Shown here: positions 9,236-16,699 of the stretch, in pieces
Position numbering within the stretch: the first letter of the stretch is position 1
How the letters are laid out: the number at the start of each line of letters is the position of its first letter
From: Daejeonella rubra
GTDB lineage: Bacteria; Bacteroidota; Bacteroidia; Sphingobacteriales; Sphingobacteriaceae
NCBI RefSeq assembly: GCF_900103545.1
Contig: NZ_FNHH01000003.1
Span: 62,001 to 126,000 of the forward strand
Direction: 5' to 3'
Length of the DNA stretch: 64,000 nt
Made by a program: the position numbers and the translations under genes
The notes under the pieces: generated by a model
The model's database searches: none
The model's input: only the letters and a program-made list of their open reading frames with translations
What the model was told of the DNA's origin: nothing

Positions 9236-9549
9236 CAGACACCGAAAAATGCCTTAATAACCACTGACACCAAAACCAGGAAGAGGCAGGATCCTCCCCA
9301 GCCCATAAGCTCTTTGTTGATGTCATTATCACCGGAATTCCATTTGATGTATACTCGTACACCTCCTATGATTCCAACTACCGCCCCAATCGCAAGGGTT
9401 AAGGTTGATACCGGATCTATGTAACTTGTCAGTGAAGATGTTGCTGCATTGATTCCGGTTGTGCCGCCGCCGCCCTGAGCCAAGACGGTTTGTACTGCTA
9501 CAATAGACAGCGCAGCAAATGATAACAGTTTTTGAGTTTTACTTGTCAT
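9235..9549 (-). CDS. traE: Conjugative transposon protein TraE (DUF4134), copy 1
   Basis: 104 aa with a signal peptide (cleavage near VLAQ), a Gly/Thr/Ala spacer and two membrane segments with the motif GAVVGIIGGVRVYIKWNSGD between them, then WGGSCLFLVLVSVVI. This is the DUF4134/TraE family. The organisation, a small exported protein with two hydrophobic helices, is like VirB2 pilins, and I infer it is a pilus subunit. A second diverged copy lies immediately upstream. Confidence 0.88.
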   Translation of the reverse strand: MTSKTQKLLSFAALSIVAVQTVLAQGGGGTTGINAATSSLTSYIDPVSTLTLAIGAVVGIIGGVRVYIKWNSGDNDINKELMGWGGSCLFLVLVSVVIKAFFGV

Positions 9550-9588
9550 AAGAGTAAGAATTAAAAAGGTTAATGTTTAAATGAAGAG

Positions 9589-9912
9589 TTAATTGACCCT
9601 GAAGAGAGCTCTGAGAAAGACACCGATCAACGTGAGGAAAAGGCAGGAAAAGAACCAGCCCATAACCTGGGCATCGATGTGATGATGTTTGCCGGATTGC
9701 CAGTTAGTATAGATTCTCAGACCTCCAAGTATTCCGCTGATCGCACCGATCACCAAAACCAGATCGGACAGACTGAAATACCAGCGGTGCATTTCGCCGC
9801 TTACCTGGTAGAATTCGTTTATACCGGGTGGTTGCTGAGCATAGCAATAGAAAGGTAATGCAATAGAAAAGGCAGCCAAAGCTGCCTTCAAAAATTGAGG
9901 AATGGTTTTCAT
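9589..9912 (-). CDS. Conjugative transposon protein TraE (DUF4134), copy 2
   Basis: 107 aa, the same architecture as the following gene: signal peptide (FYCYAQQ), then LVLVIGAISGILGGLRIYTNWQSG (about residues 50-73) and a second helix WFFSCLFLTLIGVFLRALF. The paired motif GGLRIYTNWQSG / GGVRVYIKWNSG shows tandem duplication. The soluble N-terminal segment differs (NEFYQVSGEMHRWYFSL). It may be a second pilin-like subunit. Gap to copy 1 is 39 bp. Confidence 0.85.
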   Translation of the reverse strand: MKTIPQFLKAALAAFSIALPFYCYAQQPPGINEFYQVSGEMHRWYFSLSDLVLVIGAISGILGGLRIYTNWQSGKHHHIDAQVMGWFFSCLFLTLIGVFLRALFRVN

Positions 9913-9965
9913 CCTGGAATTTGATTAAGGTGAACGTGAAGAGATCATGCGCTTAGCTATAAAGT

Positions 9966-10310
9966 TTAATAAGGGATCGCCCTGGTATATTCGATGAGGT
10001 CATCCTTTGCAAGATTGAATAACTCTTTGATGCCAACGGCTCCGGTTGATCTAAGCAGTCCTGAAGTAAAGTTGGACTGTTTTGGAGCGTCCGGCTCTGG
10101 ATTTTCAGGTGCCGATGGGGGTGCTGGCGCTTCCGACTCTTCTTCATAAGTAATCAGTTCAGGGCTGGTATCTTCATTGAAAAACAATACATCCTGATCA
10201 CTTTCGGACCCTGGTTGTTTGCTGGCCATAATAAGGTCAAAGATTACATTTAGCCCATAGTAGGTGAGATAAATCACTAATAAAATCAATAAAAAATTTG
10301 TCCATGTCAT
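9966..10310 (-). CDS. Small membrane-anchored protein at the TraD position
   Basis: 114 aa with an N-terminal membrane segment (LLILLVIYLTYYGLNVIFDL), an acidic, Pro-rich linker (EEESEAPAPPSAPENPEPD) and a short conserved C-terminal part. It overlaps the preceding gene by 4 bp. In Bacteroidota elements a small gene of this type (traD) lies between the ParA-like cluster and traE. Assigned by position and topology only; function unknown. Confidence 0.65.
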   Translation of the reverse strand: MTWTNFLLILLVIYLTYYGLNVIFDLIMASKQPGSESDQDVLFFNEDTSPELITYEEESEAPAPPSAPENPEPDAPKQSNFTSGLLRSTGAVGIKELFNLAKDDLIEYTRAIPY

Positions 10311-10666
10311 AAGTCAGTGTTTTTAAGGGTTTCTTTGATATAAAAGCTGAGCCAGGGACGCTGCTCCAGGAAAATTTGCAGGCTGTAAGCAATGAATTTG
10401 TTCATGTCAATGCCTTTGGCCAGCTTTAGTTGCTTTAGCAAGTTGGTAGTGCGGGTATCGAGGCGAATAAGCATTTTGTCAGAGCCGCAAAGCTCGTAGG
10501 CATCAAGAGCATTAAATAGGGATGAAATTTCCTTATCAATTTCTTTAACTGAAGAAGGCTTTTTAGTGTTTTCAGGAGGGTTTTCTTTAGGGGTTACCGC
10601 ATTTTCTGTGTCCTGTAATCGGATTTTTTCCCTCAGTTCATCGGCAAGGGATTTAATACTCGTCAT
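10307..10666 (-). CDS. TraA-partner DNA-binding protein (DUF3408-like)
   Basis: 119 aa. The N-terminal part is charged and Pro/Lys-rich. The C-terminal part contains KMLIRLDTRTTNLLKQLKLAKGIDMNKFIAYSL split over a beta strand and two helices, the pattern of ribbon-helix-helix/DUF3408 proteins in these operons. It is coupled by 4-bp overlaps to the ParA-like gene upstream and the traD-like gene downstream. Most likely it acts with the ParA ATPase in partition or regulation of transfer (inference). Confidence 0.7.
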   Translation of the reverse strand: MTSIKSLADELREKIRLQDTENAVTPKENPPENTKKPSSVKEIDKEISSLFNALDAYELCGSDKMLIRLDTRTTNLLKQLKLAKGIDMNKFIAYSLQIFLEQRPWLSFYIKETLKNTDL

Positions 10667-11298
10667 GGCTGTTCCTCCTTTAAAAGATATGCTTCGTAAA
10701 CCAGATCAAGAATAGGAAGGATTACCGGAAACAGGATAAGAGGCGTGTGTACCGTACTGATCCTTTGAAAATCTACGCGGTCAGCAATGCCGGGTGTAAT
10801 GACACCAAAGCGTTGTAATACCTTTTCCACTTCAAGCCTGGTTTCATATTTCACCGTGTTTTTGATACGGTTGGGAATAAAAATAAAAGGCGCGTGGTTA
10901 TTGATCTTCCTGGTTACCATCGCAAACAGCAGTGTTGAGTCCACAGAGAATTCATCATAATTAAAAGGGCATAAGACCATATCTCCAGCCAGGAACACAG
11001 GAATCAGGCCGTCATCGTCCATCTTGCCTGGTAAGTCAATGAGTACGATCTCGCCTTTATTCTTATTTAATAGATTCAACAGCATGGGGAAATGTTTGAG
11101 ATCTGAAGGGATCACTTCATAGTCCGGTTCATTTTCTAAAATCTTCGCCTTTTCAGATTTGGAAGCGATGGACTGCTGGTAATCCATGTCTAGTACTGTT
11201 ACCCTTCGGTTGCGAATGGTAGCTAAATAATTAGCAAATAGCAGGGTGAGTGTACTCTTACCTGCACCGCCTTTTTGGTTGCCTATTAGTATGACCAT
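10663..11298 (-). CDS. traA: ParA-family ATPase TraA of conjugative transposon
   Basis: 211 aa. A deviant Walker A motif KGGAGKST starts at residue 9. VLDMDYQQS (Walker A' Asp) follows near 38 and VLIDLPG (Walker B) near 88. This is the ParA/MinD fold found as TraA in Bacteroidota conjugative transposons. It lies between mobB and the small DNA-binding gene, linking the mob and tra blocks in one operon. Probable role: positioning or stabilising the element or its transfer complex. Confidence 0.88.
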   Translation of the reverse strand: MVILIGNQKGGAGKSTLTLLFANYLATIRNRRVTVLDMDYQQSIASKSEKAKILENEPDYEVIPSDLKHFPMLLNLLNKNKGEIVLIDLPGKMDDDGLIPVFLAGDMVLCPFNYDEFSVDSTLLFAMVTRKINNHAPFIFIPNRIKNTVKYETRLEVEKVLQRFGVITPGIADRVDFQRISTVHTPLILFPVILPILDLVYEAYLLKEEQP

Positions 11299-11316
11299 TT
11301 CATGAATTTTATATAG

Positions 11317-12543
11317 TTATCGGTTGTTTGTTATTGATTTTCTTTTCTTTCGCCGGTTCCGTCCAGGTATTGCCTCATCGTCAATGTCATCAGAAATATC
11401 TATTTGCAATTCAGGTAGCCCAACTGATATTCCTGTATCATACTGATCGGCTGAAGGTTCAGCATTTAAAGCATGGAATTCATCCGGATTTCGACCTTCA
11501 CTTGAATATTCATTAAGAGCCTCCTCATAAAAAGCCAGATTGTCTTGAGATATCTCTTTCATTATTTCAGAAAATTCAGGGCTGGCTTCCTGTTTTATTC
11601 TTGGTTGTAAAGGGTCGATAAACTCTTTTAGGGACATGACTTCGCTACCTTTAAAAACCGCTTTCCCCACATGATCCAGGATGGTGTATCCATAAGGGGG
11701 TTTATCATCTTTCGCATGAAATAGTATCTGGACTCCAAATTTAGCCTTCAGCATTTCTGCAAGTTTGGAAGAATAGCCGCTAACTGTTTTTGTCCTACCT
11801 CCGGGAAGATCACGGGTTATAGAGTAGATTGCCGGATTTACCTTTAGCCTGTATTTTTCGATTATCGCCCGCAGTTGGCTAATGCGCTCTTTATTTTTTT
11901 GATGATCAGCAATTCTCTCATCTACTTTTTTTATAGGTATTTGAGCCAGTTCTTTACCAAACTTGCTAATCTTATAATCGGTTGCTGATAATGTAACCGC
12001 GTAACCCTGTGCTTCTGAAATCATCATAAACTGCGCACGGGTGGAAAAGCTGTAGGTTAACGCTTTTTCAACTTGAGCTTTGGCAGCCCTGTTTTCATCC
12101 ACCCCTAATATCCGGTTCAACACCTGGTAGGATTTTATCTTTTCAAAAGCATCCGGAATTTTCCGACCATCTTTACCCACACGTGTAGTAACCATGTGTA
12201 TGTGGTTGTTTTTCGTATCCTTATGGAAAATCAGCAAATAGGGCTGGTCTCCGTAGCCCATTCCTGTAAGCCATTGCTCCCCAATGTGGCTTAACTGCTC
12301 TTTGCTGTGTGATCTTCCTTCAGCCGAAATAACAGCATGGAATTGCGGAAACTTCGTCCGGGTACTTCGGGCAGATTGAGCTTCAAGATAATTGATATAA
12401 TCCTGTGGCCGTAAATAATCCAAGCCTTGTATAGCCCCGAAGTTTTGTACCTTCATTAGTTCGCCTTTATCTTTTTCAACCTTGCTAGTGTTATAACTTA
12501 CCCCTTTAAAGGCTGCGGATTTATTGAGAATTTTTACAATCAT
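11317..12543 (-). CDS. mobB: Relaxase MobB (mobilisation nuclease domain)
   Basis: 408 aa. The N-terminal domain carries the relaxase signatures: GVSYNTSKV near residue 15 with the candidate nicking Tyr, PQFHAVISAEG near 65, and KNNHIHMVTTRVG near 112, supplying metal-binding His residues. This is the PF03432-type relaxase of Bacteroidota elements, which nicks oriT and pilots the strand. The C-terminal tail is acidic then very basic (GRNRRKKRKSI), perhaps a secretion or DNA-contact signal. It follows mobA by 3 bp. Confidence 0.9.
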   Translation of the reverse strand: MIVKILNKSAAFKGVSYNTSKVEKDKGELMKVQNFGAIQGLDYLRPQDYINYLEAQSARSTRTKFPQFHAVISAEGRSHSKEQLSHIGEQWLTGMGYGDQPYLLIFHKDTKNNHIHMVTTRVGKDGRKIPDAFEKIKSYQVLNRILGVDENRAAKAQVEKALTYSFSTRAQFMMISEAQGYAVTLSATDYKISKFGKELAQIPIKKVDERIADHQKNKERISQLRAIIEKYRLKVNPAIYSITRDLPGGRTKTVSGYSSKLAEMLKAKFGVQILFHAKDDKPPYGYTILDHVGKAVFKGSEVMSLKEFIDPLQPRIKQEASPEFSEIMKEISQDNLAFYEEALNEYSSEGRNPDEFHALNAEPSADQYDTGISVGLPELQIDISDDIDDEAIPGRNRRKKRKSITNNR

Positions 12544-12546
12544 AGA

Positions 12547-12957
12547 TTAAGATTTCATCAGTCGAATAATATGCCGGATAGCTTTTTCCAATTCTTGTTG
12601 GATAGTAATGTAGGATCCAAAAAGCTCGTTAAATTCTCTAACTACGCTTTCAGTCAGCAAACCATCGTTCTTGAGTATATTAGCATGCCTGGCCAGTTGA
12701 TTAATGTTATTTCCACCTCTGCCCATTTCTGCACCGATAGCATCAAGCTGTTTTAAAAGCCCCCCTGCATTAACCAAAACCTTACTTGAATTGTAAAGCA
12801 CTCTTGTCCGGATAAGTTCCATACGAGTGATACCGAGGCTTTTTTCAATAATCAAGATTTGGTTAAATTCATCTTCTGTCAGCCTGGCTTTAATAATCTT
12901 CGTGCGTTTTCCTGATGTCATTTCCGGCCGACCAACTTTCTTAATTGCTTTCTTCAT
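12547..12957 (-). CDS. mobA: Mobilisation protein MobA, relaxosome accessory
   Basis: I start at Met 12957 (MKKAIKKVGRPEM), because the 14 residues from the longer in-frame Met at 12999 look non-coding. 136 aa: ARLTEDEFNQILIIEKSLGI gives a ribbon-helix-helix-like start, and the C-terminal part carries the GGNNINQLARHAN motif of MobC/MobA accessory proteins. Such proteins bind oriT and help the relaxase. It is the first gene of the mob-tra operon, and the nested palindromes directly upstream are a likely binding site. Confidence 0.85.
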   Translation of the reverse strand: MKKAIKKVGRPEMTSGKRTKIIKARLTEDEFNQILIIEKSLGITRMELIRTRVLYNSSKVLVNAGGLLKQLDAIGAEMGRGGNNINQLARHANILKNDGLLTESVVREFNELFGSYITIQQELEKAIRHIIRLMKS

Positions 12958-13018
12958 GAGGCTTCGGATGGGCTTTAAGGTGCTTTGCAGAAAAACCAAG
13001 TTGCGCGGTTTTTCACTC

Positions 13019-13098
13019 CTTTGTCCTGCCTTTCCCCTTCAGGGGTTAGCCGGGACAAAGGCAAGTGAGTTTTTGGGTACCCAAAAACACAACTTGCC
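13019..13098. other. Candidate oriT: two adjoining hairpins upstream of mobA
   Basis: Hairpin 1 (13019-13060) pairs CTTTGTCC with GGACAAAG and encloses CCCC-TTCA-GGGG. Hairpin 2 (13060-13098) pairs GGCAAGT with ACTTGCC around a perfect 20-bp palindrome at 13069-13088 centred on GGGTACCC. These lie about 60 bp upstream of the mobA start. Relaxase origins usually sit beside mob genes and contain inverted repeats. The rest of the non-coding stretch 12958-13382 is AT-rich; its right part holds the repeat tract listed next. Confidence 0.6.
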
Positions 13099-13199
13099 GG
13101 TAAAAAAGCAAAGACCGGGGCTAATACCCTTTAAAGAAGATTGTATTGCTAATGTGTGTTTATAAGGGCAAAACTCTCTGGAGCTCTTTTATGGCCTGA

Positions 13200-13480
13200 A
13201 TAATTAGACTTGCTGGCTATTAGTATAAGAGCTATTTGGATTAGGCATAAACAGATATATAAATTAACCTTTATTGGATTATTGATGTAAATATCTATTT
13301 ATATATATCGCTATAAGGTTAGTTATATAAGTCGGTAGTTGTATATCTGGTTATTCAGTTAGCGGGCTATTTAAAGAGTTGTTTAGATAAATAAATAGCT
13401 ATTCGTATATATGGCTATACAGCAATTTATATAAATGAATAGCTGTATTAACGCATTAAGAGATATATAGAACAAGCTAA
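13200..13480. repeat. AT-rich degenerate repeat tract
   Basis: The stretch is dense in short recurring words such as GGCTAT, AGCTATT, TATATA and TTATATAA. The pair ATAAATAAATAGCTATT / ATAAATGAATAGCTGT is the clearest copy pair. The recurrence is irregular, so I describe it as degenerate. The tract extends into the last 30 codons of the ORF at 13383-14066. AT-rich iterated tracts next to a mob region can mark replication or nicking regions, but nothing here proves that. Confidence 0.5.
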
Positions 13481-14066
13481 GTTGAACCATAGCAACCTCA
13501 AATTTCGCAATGTCCTTCAGCGTAGTAGTTAGTACAGATTGATTGTAATTTGAAATATCACTATTACCGAGTTTTGCTGACATCATTTCCTTCAGCTCAT
13601 TTAGCCCAGCGGTTAATGCATCATGACGGCTCTTAAATTGCGTATCATAAACTGATATTAAACTTCCTCCGCCTGCCATGCCGTAGCTATAATTAAGCGA
13701 GTATGTCCAGATATGGTTTTCTCCCCTTCCTAAGTAGATAATACTATGTTCTGAATATCGATCCACGTTTCCAAATACGAGATCTTCCCTGTCCAAAAAT
13801 TGAGGTCTTAAAAGCCATCCATGCTGGTCAAAACTGATTTCGGTAAAACCGAATTCCAGTTGCTTACGATAAGCATATACATTCATGGTGATATGTCTTA
13901 AAGATGTACCAAAACTGGCAAACCAGGAAAGCGATCCAGCATCGTTTTTCTTAATAGCAGTTAAGATCTCGTTTAGGATTCCTTTCTCATACTTTACAAG
14001 ATGGTTCTCGTGTATGTATTTGTTTATTACTTTTTCTGACTGAAGATTTAAAATCAAGCTTTCCAT
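13383..14066 (-). CDS. Hypothetical protein of the mobile element
   Basis: 227 aa, no family recognised. The first 195 residues have normal composition, with beta-rich segments (LEFGFTEISFDQHGWLLRP, then HSIIYLGRGENHIWTYS). The last 30 residues are hydrophobic and coincide with the AT-rich repeat tract, so the stop may have moved by drift. It lies on the operon strand between the primase-like gene and mobA, preceded by a long hairpin. It is probably a real accessory gene. Confidence 0.55.
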   Translation of the reverse strand: MESLILNLQSEKVINKYIHENHLVKYEKGILNEILTAIKKNDAGSLSWFASFGTSLRHITMNVYAYRKQLEFGFTEISFDQHGWLLRPQFLDREDLVFGNVDRYSEHSIIYLGRGENHIWTYSLNYSYGMAGGGSLISVYDTQFKSRHDALTAGLNELKEMMSAKLGNSDISNYNQSVLTTTLKDIAKFEVAMVQLSLFYISLNALIQLFIYINCCIAIYTNSYLFI

Positions 14067-14103
14067 AACAATAAAATTTAGTTTTTTAATGCCTGGTATA
14101 GAA

Positions 14104-14177
14104 GCGATCTGCTAAACTGTCAAGGGCCCGATCCTTCATCGGGTTTATATACCCTTGACGGTTTAAAAGCAGATTGC
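14104..14177. other. Three-tier compound hairpin
   Basis: Nested inverted repeats: GCGATCTGCT (14104-14113) with AGCAGATTGC (14168-14177, one mismatch), GTCAAGGG (14119-14126) with CCCTTGAC (14152-14159), and CCCGAT (14127-14132) with ATCGGG (14138-14143). There is no T-run, so it is not a normal terminator. It lies between the 3' end of the primase-like gene and the 5' end of the next gene. It could be a primase or single-strand origin site, or an RNA leader element. Confidence 0.6.
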
Positions 14178-14254
14178 GATACCTTTGCATGATAAAAAAC
14201 TAAATTATTAGGGTAAAACGAGATTCTTCCTTCAGAGAATGTTTTGTAAAATAG

Positions 14255-15223
14255 TTACCGGCTAAAACCAACTTTAAGGTTTTTAAAAACATCAATAGGC
14301 GACGTTATGCGCAATAATTCGGCTTGTTCAGCCATATGTTTCTCGTTATAATCTTTATAGCCAGCATATAAATCTGATCGATCTTTGGCATGAGGAATAG
14401 CGGATAACAACTGCTGCGTGGCCTGCCTACCGGATTGATCATGGTCAAAAAACACATCCACCACTTCAAATTTGGAGGAACGGTCAATAGCAGCTGAGAT
14501 AAAAGACAAGGAATTAAGGATTAAAACAGTTGGCTTGTTTATTGTTTGTTCATGTTTCCAACTTAGGAAATCCAAATATCCTTCAAAAACCGCCAATCGA
14601 TTCTCTTCTCCCTGAATAAAGCTCATTCCCTTTTTACCCAGGCAACCTTTAAAATACTTATTCCGCACTTCCCACCCATCATTCTCGTTTTTCCATCCGG
14701 CTGCGAAGAAAGGCTTTCGATTTTTCTTCGTATCCTCTACATTATAGTAAATCTCTTTCAGATGTTCCGCAGCTGTCTCCCACACCCCTCTGTATTGCAG
14801 GTAACCGGTAATAGCCGGATTACTGCCCAGTGGTTTTACTTCTGCAATTTTATAATTTGGAAGCTTAATTGCGATCCGGGGTCTGGCCTTTTGATTTAAT
14901 TCTTTTTGAACAGGGATTTTTGAAATTTCAATAGAACAGGTATTCTTAATCTTTTCAAGCACTTCTTGAAAGGAAAGAGGGAACCAATAGGCTAGCCCGA
15001 GGTCAATTACATTTCCTCCTTTAATACCGGAGCGGTTTGGCCCACCATGATCATACCACATTCCCAGTTGCTCATTAACACAAAGCGATGCAGTTTTTTC
15101 TTCCCGGAGCATGCTAAGATAGAATAGTTCTTTGCCTGATTTATAAGCGGGAGCATAACCCAAATGGGCTAACAGATCCACAAGGGAAACTTTTTCCCGG
15201 ATCTCATTCGCATTTAAGAACAT
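14255..15223 (-). CDS. Toprim/CHC2-type primase-like protein
   Basis: 322 aa. The N-terminal region (about 5-95) has the layout of a DnaG CHC2 domain (REKVSLVDLLAHLGY, then GGNVIDLGLAYW), but the usual Cys/His zinc ligands are missing. The C-terminal part has a Toprim motif, VFFDHDQSGRQA near residue 256, preceded by AVFEGYLDFLSW. Proteins of this kind are common on Bacteroidota conjugative elements and probably prime the transferred strand or support replication. Zinc-ligand loss is seen directly; activity is inferred. Confidence 0.8.
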   Translation of the reverse strand: MFLNANEIREKVSLVDLLAHLGYAPAYKSGKELFYLSMLREEKTASLCVNEQLGMWYDHGGPNRSGIKGGNVIDLGLAYWFPLSFQEVLEKIKNTCSIEISKIPVQKELNQKARPRIAIKLPNYKIAEVKPLGSNPAITGYLQYRGVWETAAEHLKEIYYNVEDTKKNRKPFFAAGWKNENDGWEVRNKYFKGCLGKKGMSFIQGEENRLAVFEGYLDFLSWKHEQTINKPTVLILNSLSFISAAIDRSSKFEVVDVFFDHDQSGRQATQQLLSAIPHAKDRSDLYAGYKDYNEKHMAEQAELLRITSPIDVFKNLKVGFSR

Positions 15224-15274
15224 AATATATAAATTAAGTTTATTGATAGTATTTTGAAAAGTTCAGAAACACAA

Positions 15275-15508
15275 AAGGGGCAGAATGCCCCCTTGGTAAT
15301 CCAGTATCCGCACCAAACGTTATGCGGATACTGGTTCTATATATTCGAGATTACTCACGTCGGTTCCTACGAACCGGGCCCTCGCCTGCCAATGCGCTTT
15401 CAGATTATTGATATAATCTCACCTTCGCAAAATTTCCCGCTCCTCGCAGGATAATGCTTCATCCCCCAATGTCAAAGATCTTGTTTGTCACTGGGAGCAA
15501 AATTGGGG
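15275..15508 (-). ncRNA. Structured intergenic region downstream of rteC (RteR-like position)
   Basis: The non-coding stretch 15224-15572 carries a series of inverted repeats: 15275-15294 (AAGGGG/CCCCTT, terminator-like on the minus strand), 15301-15310 with 15325-15334 (perfect 10-bp CCAGTATCCG), 15361-15366 with 15371-15376 (CGGTTC/GAACCG), 15402-15408 with 15413-15419, and 15464-15470 with 15502-15508. In CTnDOT, as I recall, a small regulatory RNA, RteR, is encoded just downstream of rteC. This region has the same position and is strongly structured. Transcription is not shown. Confidence 0.45.
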
Positions 15509-15572
15509 AGGGTGCAGACGGGGCTTTCACAACTTCAAAATGTTGGTAATGATTTATTGCTGACTTGAACAA

Positions 15573-16454
15573 TTACATATTCTGTCGCTTGGGAGTCTTT
15601 GGTTTGTAACGGTTGGTTTCGTCGATATGCTTGTGGATTGAATCACGCATTTCGTCCAGATATTTGGTATAACTAAGTGTTTTTCGCCTGCGGATATCCA
15701 GAAACATGCGATAAGCCTGGCTAAGATCAATTTGAAGGCTATCTTCCAGCCATTCAATAACATCTCCAATCTCTGCTTTGCCTTCATTTAATCTATTGGT
15801 ATAATAAATACCATAGGCAACTTCAATGAGTTCTACTTTGTCACCAGACCAACACCTTTTTTTCCCCGCAAGTATTTCAGCGATAAAAATATTATCCGGG
15901 TTTTGATAAAGAAGTTTTAGCCTCCTGATCAGGAATGTCCTAAGCATCTCATAAGCCCGGAATTTGGAAAACATATAATCCTGGTTAGTGGAGAAGTCGG
16001 GATCAACAGCGGTCTGTTCAGATCCGATTGGAAAAGGAACAAGATTGACGCGTAGAAAATAGTTTTCATCCATCGCGGTCTCGTCCCGCTGGAAGTATTG
16101 GTAGTAAAACTGATGAATGGTAAAATACCTGTTAATGATCTTTAACTCACCCATAAAATAATCTCGGATCATCTGATCTGTACCACTAGGTACAGCTGAA
16201 AGTATATGATATAGCTCAACCACATAAATATACCAGCTATAAAATCGTGGCTTAATGTTCTTAAAAAAATCAATCTCACCCTCGGGATCCTTAAAAGGAT
16301 GCTCCTGAATGAATCTTTTTAAAAGATTCAAGGTTGTTGTAATACAAAAGAGCGATTCCGTTAAATTCTGAATAGCTTCTTTTAATGATCCATTAATGTT
16401 TTCCAATTGCGTTTCCATCTGCGCATACAATTCTTCTGTGTACTTGATTAACAT
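15573..16454 (-). CDS. rteC: RteC-family regulator
   Basis: 293 aa from Met 16454 (MLIKYTEELYAQME); an in-frame Met at 16511 gives 19 more residues that look like non-coding sequence. The all-helical protein with FLIRRLKLLYQNPDNI and a C-terminal YTKYLDEMRDSIHKHIDE segment is the RteC family. In CTnDOT, RteC activates the excision genes. The usual rteA/rteB two-component genes are absent here; the next upstream regulator is a LuxR-type membrane protein. Confidence 0.85.
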   Translation of the reverse strand: MLIKYTEELYAQMETQLENINGSLKEAIQNLTESLFCITTTLNLLKRFIQEHPFKDPEGEIDFFKNIKPRFYSWYIYVVELYHILSAVPSGTDQMIRDYFMGELKIINRYFTIHQFYYQYFQRDETAMDENYFLRVNLVPFPIGSEQTAVDPDFSTNQDYMFSKFRAYEMLRTFLIRRLKLLYQNPDNIFIAEILAGKKRCWSGDKVELIEVAYGIYYTNRLNEGKAEIGDVIEWLEDSLQIDLSQAYRMFLDIRRRKTLSYTKYLDEMRDSIHKHIDETNRYKPKTPKRQNM

Positions 16455-16611
16455 ATAGTAGTAGATTAAAAGTGAATTCGGCCCTGCCTGTTTACTGGCA
16501 ACAACTATCACATCGGGCCAAAAAAATGTAGCTATAGATCCATACGACCTTCTATTAATAAATGAAGGTCAAAGTTCAACTAGAAAATTATTGATAGAAT
16601 AAGTATTGGAT

Positions 16612-16627
16612 GCGTATTTTGATACGC
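16612..16627. promoter_or_regulatory. Palindromic operator candidate upstream of rteC
   Basis: GCGTAT-TTTG-ATACGC is a perfect inverted repeat. Related half sites follow: TGCGTAT at 16634-16640, and ACTACG and ACTACGTAT up to about 16665. The cluster lies between the 3' end of the LuxR-type gene and the start of rteC, where an rteC promoter should be. A regulator binding site is likely but unproven. Confidence 0.4.
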
Positions 16628-16699
16628 GGATGCTGCGTATTTTTTACTACGTTGGTACTACGTATTTAAAATTATAATCATTATTAGCTAATAATTTGG

